Positions 33,483 through 43,346 of a DNA stretch of 64,000 nt are shown piece after piece (the first letter of the stretch is position 1; each line of letters opens with the position of its first letter). The notes under the pieces are model-generated. The model did not search any database and was not told where the DNA came from. It saw only the letters and a list, made by a program, of their open reading frames with translations. The DNA comes from Halomonas alkalisoli (lineage in GTDB: Bacteria > Pseudomonadota > Gammaproteobacteria > Pseudomonadales > Halomonadaceae): contig NZ_JAKCMI010000022.1 in the NCBI RefSeq assembly GCF_021412585.1, positions 50,533-114,532 on the forward strand. The letters run 5' to 3'. Made by a program: the position numbers and the translations under genes.

Positions 33483-35072
33483 ATGGTGTCACGACAAGTG
33501 GTACGCATGGATAAACCCGCTTCGCCCGCAACGCCGGCCAGGCGTGCGGCACGAATGACCTTCTACTATGCACTCGTTGCCAGTGTATGGATTGTCGTGT
33601 CCGACTGGTGGCTTGGTGGACGTGAGGCGGGAACGTCTTGGCTCACTCAGGCCCAGTCCGTGAAAGGGTTGGGGTTTGTGGCCGTGACCAGCGTCGCACT
33701 GTTTTTCCTGTTGAAACGAGAGTGGCAGGCCGATGCAGCACTGTTGCAGCGCAACCAGCAGCAGCGGGCCGAGCTGCATGCCCTGAGCCAGTTCAGGGCG
33801 AGTGTTATCGAAAGTGCCCATGTCTGGATCAACGGGCTGGACCGCGAAGCGCGGGTCACCTTGTGGAACGATGCCGCCGAACGGATGAGTGGATACCGGC
33901 GCGATGAGGTGCTGGGCAGCGACAGGATCTGGCAGCTGCTGTACCCGGACCCCGGCTATCGCAGGCGTATTGCCTGCGAAGTGGAGCAGATCCTGTGCGA
34001 CGGCGCTGAGGTCCAGGATTTCGAAACCACCATTCGCACCCGCAGCGGTGAGGACAAGGTCATTGCCTGGGACTCCCGACAGATGGCCGATGAGAACGGT
34101 GGTGTCGTCGGTTCGGTGGCGATCGGTCGTGATGTCACGGCACGGCGAGCCGCCGAGCAGGCCCTGTTCAAGCGTGAGCGGGAACTGACCACGCTGATTG
34201 CCAACCTGCCGGGCATGGCGTACCGCTGCCTGAACGATGCCCAATGGACCATGCGATTCGTCTCCAGTGCCTGTCTGGCGCTGACCGGCTACCGGGAAGA
34301 GGAGCTCGTGGGTAGCCGCCCCGTTGCCTGGGCCAGCCTCATCCTGCCGGAGGATGTTGAGCGACTCCATGCCCAGGTCAAGCAGGCCATTGAGCAAGGA
34401 GAGCCTTTCGCCGTCGAGTATCAGCTTCGCAAGCGCTGCGGCAATTGGGTGTGGTGCTGGGAGCAGGGACGCGCGGTGACCATCGATGGTGAACCGTTCC
34501 TGGAAGGGATCATCATCGATATCACCGAACGCAAGCGGATGGAGCAGGAGCTGGAGCAGATGGCGGGGCAGGATGCCTTGACGGGGCTGCTCAATCGCCG
34601 GGCGTTCAATCGTATCCTGCAGGACGAACTGGCCCGTGCCACTCGCTATAACCGCTCGTTCAGCCTGCTCTGGCTGGATTTGAATCATTTCAAGACGATC
34701 AACGACAGCTATGGTCATCTGGCTGGCGATGCGGTGCTGCGGCAGGTCAGTCAGCTGATCAAGGACAGTCTGCGCAAGGTGGACTGCATCGCTCGATACG
34801 GTGGTGATGAGCTGACGATCATCCTTCCCGAAATGTCATTCGAGGCGGGCAGGGAGACAGCGAATCGTATCGAGAAGCTGGTGTCATCGAGCCGCTTCGA
34901 TGTACTCAACGGTCATGCCCTGTCCCTGACGCTCAGTATCGGGGTGGCGGCGTTTCCCGAGCACGGCCAAGGCGCGATGGAACTGTGCGATGCCGCTGAC
35001 AGGGCCATGTACCAGGCCAAGAAGGCGCTTGCCGCTGCCGATGAAGATCGGAGCGGGGCTGGCAGTCGATAG
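33483..35072 (+). CDS. membrane PAS-PAS-GGDEF diguanylate cyclase
   Basis: About 529 residues. Two TM segments lie near the N-terminus (FYYALVASVWIVVSDWWLG and GLGFVAVTSVALFFLL). PAS 1 is at about 100-225 (VWINGLDREARVTLWNDAAE) and PAS 2 at about 230-355. The GGDEF domain has DALTGLLNRR, a variant active site GGDEL and an RKVD inhibitory site five residues before it. GGDEL is a tolerated variant, so activity is likely. The start is uncertain: ATG 33483 or ATG 33507, neither with a strong ribosome-binding site. Confidence 0.82.
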   Translation: MVSRQVVRMDKPASPATPARRAARMTFYYALVASVWIVVSDWWLGGREAGTSWLTQAQSVKGLGFVAVTSVALFFLLKREWQADAALLQRNQQQRAELHALSQFRASVIESAHVWINGLDREARVTLWNDAAERMSGYRRDEVLGSDRIWQLLYPDPGYRRRIACEVEQILCDGAEVQDFETTIRTRSGEDKVIAWDSRQMADENGGVVGSVAIGRDVTARRAAEQALFKRERELTTLIANLPGMAYRCLNDAQWTMRFVSSACLALTGYREEELVGSRPVAWASLILPEDVERLHAQVKQAIEQGEPFAVEYQLRKRCGNWVWCWEQGRAVTIDGEPFLEGIIIDITERKRMEQELEQMAGQDALTGLLNRRAFNRILQDELARATRYNRSFSLLWLDLNHFKTINDSYGHLAGDAVLRQVSQLIKDSLRKVDCIARYGGDELTIILPEMSFEAGRETANRIEKLVSSSRFDVLNGHALSLTLSIGVAAFPEHGQGAMELCDAADRAMYQAKKALAAADEDRSGAGSR

Positions 35073-35174
35073 CGCGTTGCCACGCGCCTGATGGTGCATC
35101 ACGTCGAGTCCTGCCGTGAACTGGGCCGCTACCTGGGCAGCGAAGCACCATTCCTTCTGCAGGGCTGCCCTCGT

Positions 35175-36977
35175 TCAAGCCTCCACTCTGTGTCGCCCGA
35201 ACTGCAGTTCCGCCAGGTGGCGGTAGAGGGGGCTCTGTTCGAGCAGTTCGGCGTGGCGACCGGCAGCGACCAGCTGCCCCTCGTCGAACACCAGCAGGCG
35301 GTCGGCGGCGGTCACGGTGGCCAGCCGGTGGGCGATGACCAGGCTGGTTCGTCCGGCCATCAGTCGGTCCAGCGCCTGCTGCACCAGCCGCTCGCTCTCG
35401 GCGTCGAGGGCGCTGGTGGCCTCATCCAGCAGCAGTACCCGCGGATCCTTGAGCAGCGCCCGGGCAATCGCCAGACGCTGGCGCTGTCCGCCGGAGAGCT
35501 GCACGCCACCCGGGCCTAGATCGGTGTCGAAACCGCAGGGCAGGGCTTCGACGAAGCCCAGGGCGTTGGCGTCGCGGGTGGCATCGCGCAGCTCTTCGAG
35601 GGAGGCGTCGGGCTTGCCGTAGCGCAGGTTGTCGGCCACCGTACCGGTGAACAGCACCGGTTCCTGAGCCACCAGGCCCATGGCGGCGCGCAGCGCCTTC
35701 GGGTCGAGTTCGCGCAGGTCGATGCCATCCAGCGTCAGGCGGCCACTGTCGGGGTCGTGAAAGCGTAGCAGCAGGCCGAGAAGGGTGCTCTTGCCGGCGC
35801 CGGAAGGGCCCACCAGGGCGACGCGCTCGCCGGGACGAATCCACAGGTCGAGGGAATCGAGCGCAGGTATCTCGCGCCCGGGGTAGGCAAAGCTTACGCT
35901 CTCCAGACGGATCTCGCCGCGCAGTGGCGAGGGCAGCGGCGTTGGATGGGCCGGCGGGTGAATGCCCGGCTCGGCGTCGAGCAGTTCGAGCAGACGCTCG
36001 GCGGCGCCGGCAGCCCGCTGTACGTCGCCGGCCACCTCCGCCAGGGTCGCCACCGCGCCCGCTGCAAGCACCGCATAGAAGACGAAGGCGGAAAGCTCCC
36101 CTGCGCTCATCTCGCCGGCCAGCACCGCCTGGCCGCCTTGCCACAGCATCAGCCCCACGGCGGCGAATACCGCCATCATGGCCGCGCCGGTCAGCCAGGC
36201 CCGCTGTCGCGTGCGCACCACGGCGGTAGCGAAGGCCTGCTCGACGCGCTCGCCGTAGTCGCGTCGGTCGATCGCTTCGTGGGTGAAGGCTTGCACCGTG
36301 CGGATGCCATCGAGTGCCTCGCTGGCGTAGCGGCCGAGCTCGGCCACTCGATCCTGGCTGTGGCGGGAAAGACGACGGACGCGCCGGCCGAACCACAGGA
36401 TCGGCAGCACCGTGGCGGGAATGCCGATCAGCACCAGCGCCGAGAGCCAGGGCTGCGTCACCAGCATCAGTGCCACGGCACCCAGCAGCATCACCAGGTT
36501 GCGCAGCGCCAGCGAGATCGAGGAGCCGAAGAGTGTCTGCAGCACGCTGGTATCGGCGGTCAGCCGTGAGGCGATCTCGGCGGCACCGCGGTCGCGGTGG
36601 CTGGCGCTCTCGAAATAGGCCGGTTCGAGGTCCAGCAGATGGTCGAAGACCTGCCGCCGCAGGTCGCCGGCCAGGCGCTCGCCGATCCAGCTCACCTGGT
36701 AGTAGCGCAGCGCGGAGGCCGCGGCCAATACGCTGACCACCGCCATCATGGCGGCCAGCGTCTGGTTGAGCTGGGTGCGGTCCCGGGCGAGAAAGCCTTG
36801 GTCGATCACCAGGCGCAGCCCCTGGCCCAGCAGCAGCACGCTGGCGGAAGCCACCAGCAGTGCCAGGGCGGCAATGAGCAAGCGGCCACGATAGGGCGCC
36901 AGCAGTTTGAGCAGGCGCAGCAGGACCCGGGGGTCGGGACGTGAGGTCATGGTAGGGTCGACGCTGGTGGCGGGCAT
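35175..36977 (-). CDS. ABC exporter, fused permease-ATPase (MsbA-like)
   Basis: A 600-residue half-transporter: six TM helices (about 30-310), then an ATPase domain with Walker A GPSGAGKST, Q-loop VAQEPVLF, signature LSGGQRQR, Walker B VLLLDEATSALD and switch HRLAT. It should homodimerise to export lipids, peptides or drugs. The start is either 36977 or 36950; neither has a clear ribosome-binding site. It is convergent with the PAS-GGDEF gene and divergent from the GATase gene. Confidence 0.87.
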   Translation of the reverse strand: MPATSVDPTMTSRPDPRVLLRLLKLLAPYRGRLLIAALALLVASASVLLLGQGLRLVIDQGFLARDRTQLNQTLAAMMAVVSVLAAASALRYYQVSWIGERLAGDLRRQVFDHLLDLEPAYFESASHRDRGAAEIASRLTADTSVLQTLFGSSISLALRNLVMLLGAVALMLVTQPWLSALVLIGIPATVLPILWFGRRVRRLSRHSQDRVAELGRYASEALDGIRTVQAFTHEAIDRRDYGERVEQAFATAVVRTRQRAWLTGAAMMAVFAAVGLMLWQGGQAVLAGEMSAGELSAFVFYAVLAAGAVATLAEVAGDVQRAAGAAERLLELLDAEPGIHPPAHPTPLPSPLRGEIRLESVSFAYPGREIPALDSLDLWIRPGERVALVGPSGAGKSTLLGLLLRFHDPDSGRLTLDGIDLRELDPKALRAAMGLVAQEPVLFTGTVADNLRYGKPDASLEELRDATRDANALGFVEALPCGFDTDLGPGGVQLSGGQRQRLAIARALLKDPRVLLLDEATSALDAESERLVQQALDRLMAGRTSLVIAHRLATVTAADRLLVFDEGQLVAAGRHAELLEQSPLYRHLAELQFGRHRVEA

Positions 36978-37106
36978 GCCGACACGATACCAGTACCGTC
37001 CTGGGAGTGCATGGGAGCGGCAGGCAAGTGGCCGGCTGTTGTACTTTTCGCATCGGTTCGAAGCGGTTTAAGCTGGAAGGGTTACCTGAAAAGGGAGTTT
37101 CATACG

Positions 37107-37856
37107 ATGACGAGCGGGATGAAGAGTGCGGTTGCCATTCGCCACCTGGCCTTCGAGGACCTGGGGGCCTTCGAGCCGGTATTGGAGGAGCTGGGTTACC
37201 GTATTCGCTATCTGGATCCGGGGATGCTGGGCACCGACGCCCTGGAAGCGCTTGACGTGGAGAGCCCGGAACTCCTGGTGGTTCTGGGGGGGCCGATCGG
37301 TGCCAATGACGAGGCGCTCTACCCCTTCCTGGGCGCCGAGCTGGACGCCATTCGCCACCGGCTCGATTCGGGGCGACCGCTACTCGGCATCTGCCTGGGG
37401 GCCCAGTTGATCGCCCGTGCGCTGGGCGGCAGGGTGTTTCCCATGCCGGAGAAGGAGATCGGCTTTGCCGATGTCAGCCTGACTCGGGAGGGACAGGAGA
37501 GCCCGCTGCGGCACATCGGCAATCCGGATACCGTATTGCACTGGCACGGCGACATGTTCGAGACCCCGCCCGGCGCCGTGCGCCTGGCCTATAGCCACGA
37601 CTGCGCCCACCAGGCCTTCTCCCTGGGCGATACCGTGCTGGGACTGCAGTTTCATCTCGAGGCTGACCCGGCGCGAATCGAGCAGTGGCTGATCGGCCAT
37701 GCCACCGAACTGGCGGGGGCAGGCGTCGACCCGGTAGCGATCCGTCAGCAAGCGCTGTCGCTGGGGCCGGATATCGAGCGGCGCGGGCAGCAGGTCTTCC
37801 GGGAGTGGTTGATGGCTGCGGACGCGGCCAATCAGCTCATCCCTGCCGCTCCTTGA
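37107..37856 (+). CDS. class I glutamine amidotransferase-like protein
   Basis: A 249-residue protein with the nucleophile elbow GICLGAQLIARALGG and the catalytic His/Glu in LGLQFHLEAD, preceded by VVLGGPIGANDE. Stand-alone GATases of this type are often annotated as GMP synthase-like and may act on small glutamyl compounds. The ATG at 37107 has GGGAG 11 bases upstream; 37119 is an alternative. Its end overlaps the convergent yejK by 20 bases. Confidence 0.85.
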   Translation: MTSGMKSAVAIRHLAFEDLGAFEPVLEELGYRIRYLDPGMLGTDALEALDVESPELLVVLGGPIGANDEALYPFLGAELDAIRHRLDSGRPLLGICLGAQLIARALGGRVFPMPEKEIGFADVSLTREGQESPLRHIGNPDTVLHWHGDMFETPPGAVRLAYSHDCAHQAFSLGDTVLGLQFHLEADPARIEQWLIGHATELAGAGVDPVAIRQQALSLGPDIERRGQQVFREWLMAADAANQLIPAAP

Positions 37857-38853
37857 GCTGCTCCCGTAGCCCGTTGGGGACTTTCTTGATGATCAGCCGG
37901 TCCTGGGTTTCGTCGTATTCGATGCTGGAGCCGAGCAGATGCGAGTCGAAACTGATCGAGACACCGTTGGAGCGGCCGGTGAAGCGACGAAACTGGCTGA
38001 GGGTACGCTTGTCGGGGGGAATCTCGGGCGATAGCCCGTAGTCGGCGTTGCGGATATGGTCGAAGAAGGCCTTCGGCTGCTGCTCGTCGAGCAGTTCCGA
38101 GAGCGCTTCCAGGGTCATGGGCTCGCCGCTGCGCGCCTGCTCGTTGGCGTAGTCGAGCAGCACGTCGGTCTTCTCCCGGCTCTGCTCTTCGGCAAAGTCC
38201 TCCTGCTCCACATAGTCGCTGAAGGCCTTCAGCAGGGTGCGTGTCTCACCGGTGGCGTCCACGCCCTCCGTGGCGCCGAGTAGTTCGGCAAAGCCCTCGG
38301 CCAGTTTCTTGCCGCCGCGGTCCCGGGTCCAGGAGAGATACTGCCGGGATGGGGAGTCGCTGCGCCACTGGTTGAGATTGATGCGCGCCGCCAGGCTCAT
38401 CTGGGCCAGGTTGAGCTGTGCTGAGGGCACTACGCTGTGTTCGGCATCAATGGCGTAGCCTTCGCGGTGATGAAGCAGGGCCAGGCTCAGGTAGCGGGTG
38501 TCGCCATGCTGATAATCCACGAACAGCAGGTGTCCCGATATCGACAGGTGCGCATCGAGCAGTTCGGTGATGCGCTGCGCCACGCCACGGGTGAAGGCGA
38601 TGAAGTCGCTATGGCCATCCAGGTAGCTCGCCAGCTCCAGTGGGAACCGCAGCTCCTGCGTTGCCTCGGCGTCCTGCTCGAGCTTGAAGTGACCCCAGGC
38701 CTTGGGCTTGGCATGGTAGGCGTCGTTGAAGCCGGCCAGAAGATCTTCCAGGGAGTCCGAAACCACGGGTTCGGCAGGCGCCGGATGCAGGGTGGCGGGC
38801 TGCTCGCCGGATGCCTTGGCGATGCGGTGGATGATGCTGTGCAGTATCGGCAT
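37837..38853 (-). CDS. yejK: nucleoid-associated protein YejK (NdpA)
   Basis: A 338-residue protein, the size of E. coli YejK (335). It begins with a short helix (MPILHSIIHRIAK), contains SISGHLLFVDYQHGDTRYLSL (given as residues 103-123), AARINLNQW and YLSWTRDRGGKKLAEGF, and ends IKKVPNGLREQLKER. It belongs to the 37-kD nucleoid-associated family, which binds DNA, but its detailed role is unclear. Confidence 0.9.
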   Translation of the reverse strand: MPILHSIIHRIAKASGEQPATLHPAPAEPVVSDSLEDLLAGFNDAYHAKPKAWGHFKLEQDAEATQELRFPLELASYLDGHSDFIAFTRGVAQRITELLDAHLSISGHLLFVDYQHGDTRYLSLALLHHREGYAIDAEHSVVPSAQLNLAQMSLAARINLNQWRSDSPSRQYLSWTRDRGGKKLAEGFAELLGATEGVDATGETRTLLKAFSDYVEQEDFAEEQSREKTDVLLDYANEQARSGEPMTLEALSELLDEQQPKAFFDHIRNADYGLSPEIPPDKRTLSQFRRFTGRSNGVSISFDSHLLGSSIEYDETQDRLIIKKVPNGLREQLKERQG

Positions 38854-38937
38854 GGAGTGTCCGGGCAGAAGGGCAGGAAAGCGATGATACCCGCCACGGG
38901 GCTGAGTTCAACCCGGCAACGGGTTGGACATGGACAC

Positions 38938-40164
38938 TCAGGCTTCGATGGCGTCCCGGGACGAGGGGGAGGCAGCCAGCACGACACGGTTGCGCCCCTG
39001 CGCCTTGCCTTCATAGAGTGCTTCGTCGGCGCGGAGCAGGGCCGGGGTGAGTGTCGTTTCATCCTCCTCCACACGACTGATGCCCACCGTGACGGACAGT
39101 ACGGCGGTATCGCTCAGCATGGGCAGGGAGAGTCCGGACACTTTCTTGCGTAGCCGTTCGGCAATGGTGGCGGCGGTGGTGAGATCGGCCTGGGGCAGGG
39201 CGATGACGAACTCCTCGCCGCCGTAGCGGCCGATGATGTCCGTATCACGCAGCACCGACTCGCAGCAGGACGCCACCGTGGCCAGGACAAGATCGCCCAC
39301 CGCATGGCCATGATGATCGTTGAGCTCCTTGAACAGGTCGATGTCGACCATGCAGATGGCCAGCGGTAACCCTTCACGCCTGGAGCGGTTCAACTCCCGC
39401 TCGGCCAGCTCGAAGAAGTGGCGGCGGTTGGCGATTCCGGTCAGGTGGTCGGTGCTGGCCATGATACGCAGCTGCTGTTCCAGCAATCGCCTTTCCTCGA
39501 TCTCGGATTGCAGCTGGCGATTGCTTTCTCGCTCCTCCACCAGCAGGGCGAACTGCCTGCGCTGAAGACGATTGAGCCGATTGAGCGTCACCCAGCCCAA
39601 TAGGTTGGCGAAACCGAGCAGCAACAGCCCGCTGGCCAACATACCAGGGGAGAGATCTGGCCGGTAACCGAGCAAAACGGCAAAGCCGAGGGCGAGGTAG
39701 GCATTCCAGGCAAGAATCCACGGCAGGCGGTTGGGCACCAGCAGGTATATCGTCGTGCAGGCGACCACCATGGTGGCGATATGCAGGCCGCCAGGACCCG
39801 GGTGAAGCGGTATGGTCAGCAGCAGCCCACTGATGCCGACGAAGTAGGCCAGGTTTACCGGCAAGCGGCGATGCGCCAAGGCCGGTTGCAGCTTGACCGC
39901 CATGGCCAGTGCCATGCAGCAAAGAGCAACGAACGTACGGATGGCAAGCAGTGCGAGAAATTCGCTGCCGGCGCCGAGCAGGGCGAAGTCGGCCAGGGTG
40001 AAGGCGAAGAAAATGCCGGAAATTGCCCACAGGGCATAGCAAAGCTGCTGGGCATCCTGGGCCAGCATGGTGCGACGGTGTAACGCTTCCAGCGCCGCAT
40101 CCTGAAACTCGCTGCGCCAGTCGAGAAGAGGCGCCTCCCTGGCCTTGTCGTTGCCAGCAGCCAT
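38938..40164 (-). CDS. six-TM diguanylate cyclase
   Basis: A 408-residue protein with about six TM helices (40-215), a short coiled coil (LLVEERESNRQLQSEIEERR) and a GGDEF domain with DHLTGIANRR, VDIDLFKELND and an intact GGEEF. RDTD five residues upstream forms the inhibitory I-site. It should be an active, feedback-inhibited cyclase responding through its membrane domain. Start at 40164 as the first ATG; the signal is unknown. Confidence 0.87.
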   Translation of the reverse strand: MAAGNDKAREAPLLDWRSEFQDAALEALHRRTMLAQDAQQLCYALWAISGIFFAFTLADFALLGAGSEFLALLAIRTFVALCCMALAMAVKLQPALAHRRLPVNLAYFVGISGLLLTIPLHPGPGGLHIATMVVACTTIYLLVPNRLPWILAWNAYLALGFAVLLGYRPDLSPGMLASGLLLLGFANLLGWVTLNRLNRLQRRQFALLVEERESNRQLQSEIEERRLLEQQLRIMASTDHLTGIANRRHFFELAERELNRSRREGLPLAICMVDIDLFKELNDHHGHAVGDLVLATVASCCESVLRDTDIIGRYGGEEFVIALPQADLTTAATIAERLRKKVSGLSLPMLSDTAVLSVTVGISRVEEDETTLTPALLRADEALYEGKAQGRNRVVLAASPSSRDAIEA

Positions 40165-40420
40165 CGACTCTTTCCTTGGAAGGGAAGCGCTAGCCGCGTC
40201 TCGATGCCAGGCTAGACTCCTTCCGTTTATCGTTCTTGTCTATTGTCCGCGGAGCCGGTTCCCTGGATGCGCCGCTTCGTTGCACACATCAAGCATGGAC
40301 GCGAGTCTTGCACTTTACCAGCGGCTCCTGTGCATATTCGATACACAAAATTACACGGTAGTCGTAAAAAGTTGCAAGCAGGCCGCAAGAAACGGCCGAG
40401 GTCTCCAGCAAGCGGATTCT
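40165..40420. other. intergenic leader upstream of diguanylate cyclase gene
   Basis: 256 bases without a supported gene. It should hold the promoter of the minus-strand GGDEF gene; no confident -35/-10 pair or operator was recognised. It ends at the left end of the element at 40421. Confidence 0.4.
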
Positions 40421-40584
40421 AGGAGCCTGTCGGATTTGACCGATCGTCACGAGAGATTTGGATTTCGAGACAAGTTTATCGATCTGATGAGGCGAATAGC
40501 CCGCTATTTAACGAATCAGATCGAATGAAATTGGCCGAAAGACCGGATCTCGCAGTAGATCAGCGTTAAGTCCGACAGGCTCCT
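40421..40584. mobile_element. 164-bp MITE-like palindromic element
   Basis: AGGAGCCTGTCGGA (40421-40434) is repeated in perfect inversion at 40571-40584. An internal inverted pair TCGATCTGAT/ATCAGATCGA lies at 40479-40488 and 40515-40524, so the element can fold on itself. It encodes no protein. If the ends are read as GAGCC..., the flanking bases are CTAG and CTCG, so a target duplication is doubtful. It sits 18 bases past the stop of the ABC-2 permease gene. Confidence 0.6.
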
Positions 40585-40602
40585 CGGGCAGGTGATGCAG
40601 GC

Positions 40603-41364
40603 TCATGGCTTGAGGCGATAGCCGGTCTTGAATATCCAGTTCACCACTGCCAGCGAGACGCCAAGGAAGGCCACGATCATGAACGCGCTGGCCCAGATGC
40701 TGACATCGCCGCTGCCGTAGAAACTCCAGCGAAAGCCGCTGACCAGGTAGACCATCGGGTTGAGCAGCGTCACCGTCTGCCAGAAGGGGGGCAGCATGTC
40801 GATGGAGTAGAAGGTGCCGCCGAGGAAGGTCAGCGGCGTGACCACCAGCAGCGGCACGAGCTGCAGCTTCTCGAAGCCGTCGGCCCAGATGCCGATGATG
40901 AAGCCGAGCAGGCTGAAGGTGAGGGCGGTGAGCACCAGGAAGAGCAGCATGACCAGCGGGTACTGGATGGTAAAGGGTACGAACAGGCGTGCCGTGCCGA
41001 GCACGATCAGGCCCAGTATCAGCGACTTGGTGGCCGCCGCACCGACGAAGCCCAGGACGATCTCCAGGTAGGAGATGGGGGCCGAGAGGATTTCGTAGAT
41101 CGAGCCCGAGAAGCGTGGAAAGAAGATGCCGAACGAGGCGGTGGAGACACTCTGGGTCAGCAGCATCAGCATGATCAGCCCGGGCACGATGAAGGCGCCG
41201 TAACTCACGCCATCCACTTCGCTGATGCGTGAGCCGATGGCGGCGCCAAAAACCACGAAGTAGAGTGACGTGGACACCACCGGCGAGACGATGCTCTGCA
41301 GTACGGTGCGCAGGCTACGCGACATCTCGGCCAGGTAGATGGTCTTGACGGACTGCAGGTTCAT
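40603..41364 (-). CDS. ABC-2 type permease
   Basis: A 253-residue protein with six TM segments and the ABC-2 pattern ([57 protein letters not shown]). It is close to YadH-type permeases. It overlaps the upstream ATPase gene by 4 bases (ATGA); together they form a two-gene exporter. Substrate unknown. Confidence 0.87.
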   Translation of the reverse strand: MNLQSVKTIYLAEMSRSLRTVLQSIVSPVVSTSLYFVVFGAAIGSRISEVDGVSYGAFIVPGLIMLMLLTQSVSTASFGIFFPRFSGSIYEILSAPISYLEIVLGFVGAAATKSLILGLIVLGTARLFVPFTIQYPLVMLLFLVLTALTFSLLGFIIGIWADGFEKLQLVPLLVVTPLTFLGGTFYSIDMLPPFWQTVTLLNPMVYLVSGFRWSFYGSGDVSIWASAFMIVAFLGVSLAVVNWIFKTGYRLKP

Positions 41365-42368
41365 GCTCTCTCCCTGACCAGGCTGACGAAAATCTCCTCC
41401 AGCGAACTTTGCCGGGTATGCAGGTCCTTCACCCGGATGCCGGTGGCCTCCAGGTCGGCGAGCAGGCCGGCGATACCGGTACCCTCTTCCTGGCGCGTCA
41501 CGTCATAGGTGTAGACCAGGGCATGGCCATCCTCCGATAGCGCCAGGTCGTGGCCGGCCAGTGCTGCGGGTACCTGCTCCAGCGCATGGTCCAGGTGAAG
41601 AGTCAGTTCCTTGCGGCCAAGCTGGCGCATCAGTGCAGCTTTCTCTTCCACCAGAACCAGCTCGCCACGCAGGATCACGCCGATGCGGTCGGCCATCTCC
41701 TCGGCTTCCTCGATGTAGTGGGTGGTGAGGATGATGGTTACCCCCTGGTCGCGCAATTGGCGCACCACCTCCCACATCTCGCGGCGCAGTTCCACGTCGA
41801 CGCCGGCGGTGGGCTCGTCGAGAAACAGCACCTTGGGCTCATGGGCCAGTGCCTTGGCAATCAGTACCCGACGCTTCATGCCACCGGAGAGCTCCAGCAG
41901 GCGGTTGTTGCGCTTCTCCCACAGGGTCAGGGCACGCAGGACGTTCTCGATATGTACAGGGTTCCTGGGCTTGCCGAACAGCCCACGACTGAAGCTCACC
42001 GTATCCCATACCGTGGTGAAGGCCTCGTTGGTCAGCTCCTGCGGCACCAGGCCGATCATGGCCCGTGCCTGGCGATAGTCGGCCACGTTGTCATGGCCAT
42101 CCACCCTGACGGTGCCGCTGCTCGCCCGCACCAGCCCACAGATCACGCTGATCAAGGTGGTCTTTCCCGCGCCATTGGGGCCGAGCAGGGCGAAGATCTC
42201 GCCGCGCTGGATCTCCAGGCTGACGTTCTTCAACGCCTGGAAGCCGCCCTCGAAGACCTTGTCGAGCTGCTCCACCTGGATCATCGGGGAGCCGGTGGCT
42301 TCGGCCTCTCCCAAGGCAGCGCCAGCTTCCGGTGTGGCCGTGGGCAGGTGATTGAATGATATTGTCAT
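41361..42368 (-). CDS. ABC transporter ATP-binding protein (YadG-like)
   Basis: A 335-residue protein: Walker [10 protein letters not shown], signature LSGGMKRR, Walker [14 protein letters not shown]-loop [12 protein letters not shown], and a C-terminal extension (about 245-335) typical of ABC-2 exporters. The ATG at 42368 gives a roughly 30-residue leader before the domain ([11 protein letters not shown]); a start at that internal Met is possible. Confidence 0.88.
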   Translation of the reverse strand: MTISFNHLPTATPEAGAALGEAEATGSPMIQVEQLDKVFEGGFQALKNVSLEIQRGEIFALLGPNGAGKTTLISVICGLVRASSGTVRVDGHDNVADYRQARAMIGLVPQELTNEAFTTVWDTVSFSRGLFGKPRNPVHIENVLRALTLWEKRNNRLLELSGGMKRRVLIAKALAHEPKVLFLDEPTAGVDVELRREMWEVVRQLRDQGVTIILTTHYIEEAEEMADRIGVILRGELVLVEEKAALMRQLGRKELTLHLDHALEQVPAALAGHDLALSEDGHALVYTYDVTRQEEGTGIAGLLADLEATGIRVKDLHTRQSSLEEIFVSLVRERA

Positions 42369-42483
42369 GCGTCGTCCCTGTTTCCGTAGGGAAGCACCGC
42401 ACCTCTGTTCAGTGCTTCCTTGGAGAACGAACCAATGGGTACCATCGTAACGCGAGATGTCACCCGGCACAGGCTGTAGAACC

Positions 42484-42515
42484 AAAAAAGCCGCCGTGAC
42501 GGGCACGTGCGGCTT
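42484..42515 (-). terminator. intrinsic terminator of ppiC
   Basis: On the minus strand, the stem AAGCCGC...GCGGCTT with inner CGTG/CACG pairs is followed by a T-run (42484-42489 read as T6). It lies 21 bases after the ppiC stop and before the ABC exporter operon. Confidence 0.8.
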
Positions 42516-42535
42516 CTCTCTGTCCCCGTGCGGGC

Positions 42536-42814
42536 TCAACTGCGGCTGGTGATTTCCAGCAGATGGTAGCCGAACTGGGTCTTCACCGGGCCGTGAACCT
42601 TGTTCAGCTCGCCGGAGAAGACGACCTCGTCGAACTCACGAACCATCTGGCCCGGCCCGAAGCTGCCCAGATCGCCGCCCTGGGCGCTGGAAGGGCAGGA
42701 GGAGTTCTCTTTCGCCACCTCGGCGAAATCGCGACCGCCCTCGATCTCGGCCTTGAGGGCCTCACACTTCTCTTCGCTGCTTACCAGAATATGACGCGCG
42801 GTTGCCCTGGCCAT
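42536..42814 (-). CDS. ppiC: parvulin-type peptidyl-prolyl isomerase C
   Basis: A 92-residue single-domain parvulin, as in E. coli PpiC (93 residues): [38 protein letters not shown] (residues 37-56), [16 protein letters not shown]. It is cytoplasmic with no signal peptide. A strong terminator follows. Confidence 0.93.
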   Translation of the reverse strand: MARATARHILVSSEEKCEALKAEIEGGRDFAEVAKENSSCPSSAQGGDLGSFGPGQMVREFDEVVFSGELNKVHGPVKTQFGYHLLEITSRS

Positions 42815-42918
42815 GTTGCACTCTCCAAAATTGGCGTCTTGCCGATGAAAGGAGGACCAATTCTATCATGCCGACAAGCCAGGCGGCGCTACCGGTGGGT
42901 TCGGTTTCGCCGGTGTCT

Positions 42919-43239
42919 TCACTCCCCGGTTCCAATCCGTAGCCGCAGTGCCTGAAGCCCATCGAGTTCGACCCGCATTTCGTCCGAAAAGATCGGGTGG
43001 CCAATGACCCGGATGTTCAGCGTGGCCTCGGCGCCGCGGTAGTTCACGGTGGCCGAGATCCTGGCGTCCGAGCTGACCGGCGCCAGGGGGCCATAATGGA
43101 TGTTTTCCACCTCCAGAGCAGCCAGGCCTCGGTCATCGATCTGCCGTTCGATGACCTGCTTCATCGCCACGCCGTAGTAGAAGTAGAGCCCGCCATAGGC
43201 CAGGCTCACAATCACGATAAGGGAAAACAGGCGCCCCAT
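42919..43239 (-). CDS. hypothetical single-TM protein
   Basis: A 106-residue protein with one N-terminal hydrophobic segment (about 4-23, LFSLIVIVSLAYGGLYFYYG) and an extracytoplasmic part rich in beta strands (SDARISATVNYRGAEATLNI). I do not recognise a family. Codon use resembles its neighbours. Confidence 0.6.
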   Translation of the reverse strand: MGRLFSLIVIVSLAYGGLYFYYGVAMKQVIERQIDDRGLAALEVENIHYGPLAPVSSDARISATVNYRGAEATLNIRVIGHPIFSDEMRVELDGLQALRLRIGTGE

Positions 43240-43346
43240 GGGGATCTCCTTGAAGGCTGGCGGTATGCTGGCGTGGTTATACCACAGGTCTACCGCAGGC
43301 GAGAGCCGCGGCTCCCACCCGCTTCGCGACAGTGCGCGATCAACCG

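Noticed and set aside
43303..43314. GAGCCGCGGCTC palindrome as a REP element
   Set aside because: A 12-bp palindrome alone is too short to call; no second copy was found in the window.
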